DNA of 64,000 nt. Origin: Deferribacteraceae bacterium UBA6799 (GTDB lineage Bacteria > Chrysiogenota > Deferribacteres > Deferribacterales > Geovibrionaceae). The stretch covers positions 76,551 to 140,550 of the forward strand of contig DKFJ01000012.1 of NCBI GenBank assembly GCA_002452335.1, written 5' to 3'. Position 1 is the stretch's first letter. Each line of letters opens with the position of its first letter. Positions 60,151-64,000 of the stretch are shown piece after piece. Below the pieces are notes generated by a model, which was not told the origin of the DNA, ran no database searches, and saw only the letters and a program-made list of their open reading frames with translations. A program made the position numbers and the translations under genes.

Positions 60151-61271
60151 AAGATATTCTCAATTTTTGATTTTTTCTGCATTCCTTTAATAAATCGGGC
60201 GTACTTCTGAAATAACATCTGCAAGGAAGTATGCCCTAACCTTTGAGCGACATCATGAGGATTATCACCGGCTACAAGGCTTAAAACCGCATGTGTATGC
60301 CTAGTCTGACACATCTCTCTATATGCTATACTAAGATCATTTAAGCATGGCTTCCAATAGCGTGTAATTATGTGAGACTGTTTCCTGTAAGCTACGGCGT
60401 ATTGGGTGGTGAAAACATAACTTGAGAGCTTTTTAAACTTAACTTTATGATTTTTCAACGCGTCTGAAAGCTGACTCACCATACATATTTCTCTGTTGCT
60501 GTCTGTCGTCTTTACATCATTAATTTTGCCAAGAGTCCGTGACTGCCTGATATGGATAACATTGTCATTAAAATCTACATCTTTCCACCTGATAGCGATA
60601 GCTTCAGACAACCTCACTCCCGTCATAAACAATAGGCAGAAAAATGCGTACATTTCCTCATAATTCTCTCGCATATACCCTAGAACCGCTTTCACATCAT
60701 CCATTCCCAGAGGATCTATCTCTGGTCTCTTTAGCCTTGGATTTTTCACCAGTTTAGCGACATTGGTTGCAACAATTTGTTCTGTGAAAGCGTCGTCAAA
60801 AATCTGCCTTAATGGAATCAGATTATTGCACACTGTTTTCGCTGACACTTTTTTTAAACTGTCCGTCACATAGTCCTTAATATCCAACTTAGTAATCTGG
60901 CGCATCTTACGGCCTTCAAAATATGGAACAATACGCTTCAATGAGTAGTTATAATTACGAAAGGATGCCTCCCTTATCTCTCCGGCGTTCATCCTTTTTT
61001 CCTGACGCTCTATCCACAATTTTGCGAACTCTTCAAACGTAAAATCTTTCTTAGCCTCTCCGAACAAAAGCGCCTTTTTACTCGCCTGAAAATAGTCACC
61101 ATAAATGAACGTGCCAAGAACAATCTTCTTTTCAATCTCGCTGGCAAGAAAAGCTGCCTGACGTCGGTTTTCTTTAGTATCCCGCAAATTAAGATACTCT
61201 CGGCATCTTACGCCTTGATAAGTAAAATTGACCAGCAGACAGCCTTTTTCCGCTCTTACAGAGACTTTCAT
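60147..61271 (-). CDS. int: Tyrosine recombinase (integrase), full length
   Basis: 374 residues. An arm-binding N-terminal domain (VNFTYQGVRCREYLNL), a SAM-like core-binding domain (about 90-165) and a catalytic domain follow, with TGVRLSEAIAIRW (Arg I), TRHTHAVL (HxxR-type box), RLGHTSLQML (His) and KYARF (Tyr). Complete, so unit 3 may still be mobile. The downstream end overlaps the replication-like gene by 4 bases (convergent). It is oriented opposite to the truncated integrase at 55.9 kb and does not lie at the end of its unit. Confidence 0.93.
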   Translation of the reverse strand: MKVSVRAEKGCLLVNFTYQGVRCREYLNLRDTKENRRQAAFLASEIEKKIVLGTFIYGDYFQASKKALLFGEAKKDFTFEEFAKLWIERQEKRMNAGEIREASFRNYNYSLKRIVPYFEGRKMRQITKLDIKDYVTDSLKKVSAKTVCNNLIPLRQIFDDAFTEQIVATNVAKLVKNPRLKRPEIDPLGMDDVKAVLGYMRENYEEMYAFFCLLFMTGVRLSEAIAIRWKDVDFNDNVIHIRQSRTLGKINDVKTTDSNREICMVSQLSDALKNHKVKFKKLSSYVFTTQYAVAYRKQSHIITRYWKPCLNDLSIAYREMCQTRHTHAVLSLVAGDNPHDVAQRLGHTSLQMLFQKYARFIKGMQKKSKIENIF

Positions 61272-61468
61272 TATTCAAGTCCCTCATCCATAACTTTGTT
61301 GATAAAGCTGGACTTAAAAAGAACTTTTTTACCAATTTTAATGTAGTCCCTACCCTTCTTAAATTTTCCTCTGCACATCATGTTTGCCAGAGAAAACTTA
61401 TTAACGCCGAAAAGGTTGGCAAACTCTTCATAAGTGTAATACTGTTTTTCAATTTTTATAGCTTCCAT
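61271..61468 (-). CDS. Excisionase-like small HTH protein
   Basis: 65 residues: YYTYEEFANLFGVNKFSLANMM is an HTH_17/MerR-like excisionase segment, followed by GRDYIKIGKKVLFKSSFI. GGAG upstream. Its stop overlaps the integrase start by one base, the classical xis-int arrangement that controls excision. Confidence 0.8.
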   Translation of the reverse strand: MEAIKIEKQYYTYEEFANLFGVNKFSLANMMCRGKFKKGRDYIKIGKKVLFKSSFINKVMDEGLE

Positions 61469-61515
61469 CAGCTACTCCTTTTCTTGTTTGTCTTATATAT
61501 ATCTCGAAAATCAGC

Positions 61516-61863
61516 TTATGATTTGTCATGAACACGCTGTCTGATTTTTTCCTGAATAAGAACAGCTTCCCGATTTGCCATCTTTACAAGATCATCATGT
61601 GAAACCATCTCATATTTGCGCTGTTTTTTAAGACTTTCTGAGCATCTTAAAAATGAATAAGTATTAGCGTTCAATGCTACTATCTCGCCTAGTATCGCTT
61701 TCAATTCCAACAACTCCTCTTCCCTTTTAATCTCTTTGATAACGGTGAAGTATGTGTGCTGAATGCAGTAGCTTATTGTCTCTGTTTTGGTGTATCCAAA
61801 ACGGCGCATGATCATGTTAAAAAACTTTTCTTCCTGCTCAGTCAACCTTGCTGAAATGTTCAT
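61516..61863 (-). CDS. Small DNA-binding-like protein upstream of xis-int
   Basis: 115 residues from the ATG at 61863 (GAGG 5 bases upstream). The start NISARLTEQEEKFFNMIMRRF with GYTKTETISYCI looks like a ribbon-helix-helix or MobC-like domain, followed by a coiled coil (KEIKREEELLELKAIL). It may help in excision or mobilisation. No relaxase gene is present in the visible part of the element. Confidence 0.55.
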   Translation of the reverse strand: MNISARLTEQEEKFFNMIMRRFGYTKTETISYCIQHTYFTVIKEIKREEELLELKAILGEIVALNANTYSFLRCSESLKKQRKYEMVSHDDLVKMANREAVLIQEKIRQRVHDKS

Positions 61864-62178
61864 ATCAACCTCGTATACATTTTTTATTACTGATTCTTTA
61901 TATTCCACATATACTTCTCGAATTTTTATATTTTGACGTAATACAAAGTTATAAGAAGCATTTCATATTTGAGAGATAGTTAGGAAATGATTATAAAAGG
62001 TCAACTTGATAAAGTTGCGTAAGGTCTGTGAAAATTGGGTGCTTGGGATTATTGTGACAAAACGGTCTATAAATATTCCGCTTTTCTTGTAGGATGATTA
62101 TAAAAGTTTTGCCATTAAAAAGAACCCAAAACGTGAGAGATTTTTTGACAATTCACGACATTGTAATTATCATAAGCC

Positions 62179-62559
62179 ATGATAAAAAATATACTGATCT
62201 GCTTGCTTTCCGTTTTGCTCCTTCAAGGATGTCTTATGACCATAGCCGGGACTATGGACGGACTAAATCACAAGAATCCTTTCAGCGGACTAAACGAAAC
62301 AGATGAACAGAAAAAGCAGCGTAAACTAAACAAAGAACTTTTGAAATGTACCGATAGAAAAGCGATCAAAAATGCTACGTCGTGTGATGCAGGTGTGTTC
62401 ATCAAAAGCTGTGATTTGAAATACTTTTCATCGGCTAACCTGTTTTATACATGCACAGAATTCAAGCAAAAGTTTCTTTACAGTTTTTATGTAGAATCAG
62501 TCACAGAAGACGGTAAAGAAATGGTTACTTCTGTAGACACAGTAACTAAATCAAAATAG
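62179..62559 (+). CDS. Small lipoprotein of an unrecognised three-gene set
   Basis: 126 residues with a lipoprotein signal (LLSVLLLQGC, acylated Cys at about 18) and four further cysteines (LKCTDR, TSCDAG, KSCDLK, YTCTEF) likely to form disulfides. No known family. Followed 8 bases later by the next gene, so the two are co-transcribed. It lies at the right end of unit 3, the usual position for cargo. Confidence 0.65.
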   Translation: MIKNILICLLSVLLLQGCLMTIAGTMDGLNHKNPFSGLNETDEQKKQRKLNKELLKCTDRKAIKNATSCDAGVFIKSCDLKYFSSANLFYTCTEFKQKFLYSFYVESVTEDGKEMVTSVDTVTKSK

Positions 62560-62567
62560 ACATTATT

Positions 62568-63248
62568 ATGCTTAAATATCTACTGGGCTTATACCGCAAA
62601 AAACATGTGTCAACGTCCGTCTCTGTGGCAGTCCAATTGATTCCGATGGTGGGCGGCTCTCTGGACACATTGATAAAATCAGGTATGGATGCTTTAGCAG
62701 CGAAAAGAGCAAAAATATTTTTTAGCGAGTTACAGAAATACAATCCCATAAATGAAGAACTTTTGCTGTCTGAGGATTATCTTCATTTCTTAACTCAATC
62801 ACTTAAGTCTGCTGTTCAAACCAAGCAGGAAGAGAAGATAAGAATGTTTGCCAGAGTGCTCCGTAACTCATATGAAAAAGACTCCATCAGTGACACCGGT
62901 GAGCTAGAAGATTTTATAAAAATTTTGGACGAACTTTCATTTAGAGAAATTCAAATACTGCACATGTTAGACGCGTATAGTGACACACCTAGAAACGGCG
63001 AAAAGAATGACTTTAAATGGACAAGCCTTTATTGGGATAAATTTGAAGCAAGGCTGACAAATGAGCTTAACATATCACAATCTGAGGTTTCGGATATCAT
63101 GAATAGAATAGTACGAACAGGCTGCTTTGAAACCTATACCGGGCGATATCTTAATGGCGAAACAAAGTACGGAAAATTGACGAATACTTACTTTCGCTTA
63201 AAGCGTGTGATATATGATTTTGACGATGACAAAGATAGCTTGACTTAA
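62568..63248 (+). CDS. Unrecognised protein with an IPMVGGSLDT-type N-terminal segment and winged-helix-like tail
   Basis: 226 residues. The N-terminus has a hydrophobic, Gly-rich helix pair (VQLIPMVGGSLDTLIKSGM) like those found in several uncharacterised island proteins. The middle is helical and charged. The C-terminal third (NISQSEVSDIMNRIVRTGCF, then beta-strand-like residues) resembles a winged helix. Cytosolic or membrane-associated. No named domain recognised. Between a lipoprotein gene and a single-helix membrane protein gene. Confidence 0.6.
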   Translation: MLKYLLGLYRKKHVSTSVSVAVQLIPMVGGSLDTLIKSGMDALAAKRAKIFFSELQKYNPINEELLLSEDYLHFLTQSLKSAVQTKQEEKIRMFARVLRNSYEKDSISDTGELEDFIKILDELSFREIQILHMLDAYSDTPRNGEKNDFKWTSLYWDKFEARLTNELNISQSEVSDIMNRIVRTGCFETYTGRYLNGETKYGKLTNTYFRLKRVIYDFDDDKDSLT

Positions 63249-63286
63249 ATACTTTCCGTGTCAGAATTTGTTATTGAGGTGATATA

Positions 63287-63589
63287 ATGATAGGAGTAGT
63301 CGTTGCTTTAGGCGTAATAATCACTGTTTTTATACTTACCCAGCTTGTTACAAACCGGGAAGAAATATCTTCTGCTCTGGAAGACGTACGACTCACTAAG
63401 AATACTCATGAGGTTCAGTTGAAGGTCTCTCTTGACAATGAAAATGTTTCTACTCCCCTGGGGAATATTAATATCAGTGTGAACAGTATTAATACCCCTA
63501 CAAATGCTCATTATGGCAAAACCAGAGACACTTCAAATCCTTTCGACCCTACAAGCCCATACTTTAATGATTTGTACCATAAAAACTAA
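63287..63589 (+). CDS. Small membrane-anchored protein
   Basis: 100 residues with one N-terminal helix (GVVVALGVIITVFILTQL) and a polar tail. GAGGTG precedes the ATG. No family recognised. Third gene of the lipoprotein/IPMVGG/membrane-anchor set, ending at a terminator. Confidence 0.6.
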   Translation: MIGVVVALGVIITVFILTQLVTNREEISSALEDVRLTKNTHEVQLKVSLDNENVSTPLGNINISVNSINTPTNAHYGKTRDTSNPFDPTSPYFNDLYHKN

Positions 63590-63617
63590 TCTATTACTTT
63601 TTACCATCTAAATAATA

Positions 63618-63653
63618 AAATGCGTAAGCGATAAAGTCCTTACGCATTTTTAA
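63618..63653 (+). terminator. Terminator of the three-gene set
   Basis: AAATGCGTAAG and CTTACGCATTT form a perfect 11-bp stem with a 10-base loop, followed by TTAAT. Confidence 0.85.
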
Positions 63654-63975
63654 TTCTCATCACTTGTGTTTATTGTTTGGATATTCCTGATAAGGAGTCG
63701 TATCAAGCGGTTTTGATTTTTGTGCCTGTGTACTCGTAACACCTTGTATCTTGCCTTCACTAAAATACTAGAATTTCTAGATGGTTATTTTATGAGTGAA
63801 TGGCTTGATATTGGAAGAGATGTTGCCTCTTGGTGTTGCGGCAGAAAACCAATTTACTTTAATGGAATCGCTGACTTATAAAATATTTTTATGGCAGAAT
63901 TTTGGCAGAAAGCCACCGCAACACAAAAACAGAAAATCGTGAAAGAACCAATTGAAAAGGACTTTAAGAGTTTAG
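63654..63975. other. Gene-poor right end of unit 3
   Basis: About 320 bases with no complete gene. A 29-codon frame at 63792 (MSEWLDIGRDV...) and a frame running from 63891 through the core to the window end (MAEFWQKATAT ... KIGVKGLE) look like fragments. The second resembles the end of the truncated integrase at 56.3 kb. A palindrome CTAGAAATTCTAG-like sequence lies at about 63770-63782. Confidence 0.4.
63892..63911. repeat. Paired TGGCAGAA repeat, right end of unit 3
   Basis: TGGCAGAATTTTGGCAGAAA, 65 bases left of core 3, with 19 of 20 positions identical to 56441-56460. Confidence 0.6.
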
Positions 63976-64000
63976 ATAAAATCGGGGTGAAAGGACTTGA
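63976..64000. repeat. Attachment core 3, cut by the window edge
   Basis: The first 25 bases of the 29-base core (TCGGGGTGAAAGGACTTGA present), 7,668 bases from core 2. If the insertion model is right, the intact tRNA gene continues on the minus strand beyond base 64000. Confidence 0.78.

Noticed and set aside
63792..63880. A 29-codon gene starting MSEWLDIGRDV
   Set aside because: Too short, with no ribosome site, and followed by fragment-like sequence leading to the attachment core. More likely a remnant.
1..64000. CRISPR array or cas genes
   Set aside because: No regularly spaced repeat-spacer pattern was seen. The only tandem DNA repeat of note is the 57-bp coding duplication in the RTX-like gene.

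Overview
The window is 64 kb of bacterial chromosome with a moderate-GC core and several clearly AT-rich insertions. The gene set suggests an anaerobic or microaerophilic respiring bacterium: a haem-motif chemoreceptor, a cytochrome/Fe-S/NrfD module, an acetate-type Na+ symporter, and a Tat-exported molybdenum reductase next to arsenic genes. Gene style and content fit Deferribacterota (Seleniivibrio/Geovibrio/Denitrovibrio type) best. This is an inference from content, since there is no rRNA or other phylogenetic marker in the window.

Layout, left to right. 1-8.9 kb: a chemoreceptor cut by the window edge, an AT-rich XRE-ImmA/IrrE + DUF4411 toxin-antitoxin-like pair, argC-argJ, and a Cache histidine kinase (broken by a small deletion) beside a REC-DUF3369-HD-GYP regulator. 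8.9-17.4 kb: pirin and its MarR repressor, an ammonium transporter, and a complete ribose locus (rbsDACB divergent from rbsR-rbsK). 17.4-22.9 kb: a Tat-exported split-Soret-like cytochrome, a four-cluster ferredoxin and an NrfD-type quinol protein, followed by a 7TM histidine kinase/LuxR regulator pair. 22.9-28.2 kb: a long leader with RNA-like folding, then DUF4212-symporter-small membrane protein-CBS/DUF294 regulator. 28.2-40.7 kb: an HTH-RhuM fusion, a LetB/PqiA-like lipid-transport operon, a TetR gene directly followed by the tail of a lost ABC-2 permease, a DUF438/hemerythrin/PAS sensor, cowN, yibE/F, an alkaline phosphatase and a DUF4143 ATPase.

40.8 kb to the end looks like a tandem array of integrated elements. 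A 29-bp sequence that reads, on the minus strand, as the 3' end of a tRNA (T-loop plus acceptor strand) occurs at 40827 and 56308, again at 63976 where the window cuts it, and in diverged form at 53872. Inside each end lies a paired TGGCA-type repeat. Unit 1 (40.8-53.9 kb) carries a respiratory and arsenic gene set: a PhnD-like binding protein, histidine kinase, sigma-54 response regulator, a TtrA/SrdA/ArrA-type molybdoenzyme with its Fe-S partner behind a sigma-54 promoter, an MFS transporter, ACR3, ArsC, two exported rhodaneses and an ArsR-family repressor. Unit 2 (53.9-56.3 kb) holds a 19-residue-period RTX-like protein and a truncated integrase. Unit 3 (56.3-64.0 kb) has an intact integrase, an excisionase-like protein, a replication-initiator-like protein, a repressor, and two unrecognised gene sets that may be cargo or defence genes.

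How the parts may work together (inference): the binding protein and kinase sense an oxyanion, the sigma-54 regulator switches on the reductase operon, and ACR3/ArsC/MFS handle the toxic product. The reductase operon has no membrane quinol subunit. The cytochrome/Fe-S/NrfD module at 17.8-20.5 kb has a quinol subunit but no catalytic subunit.
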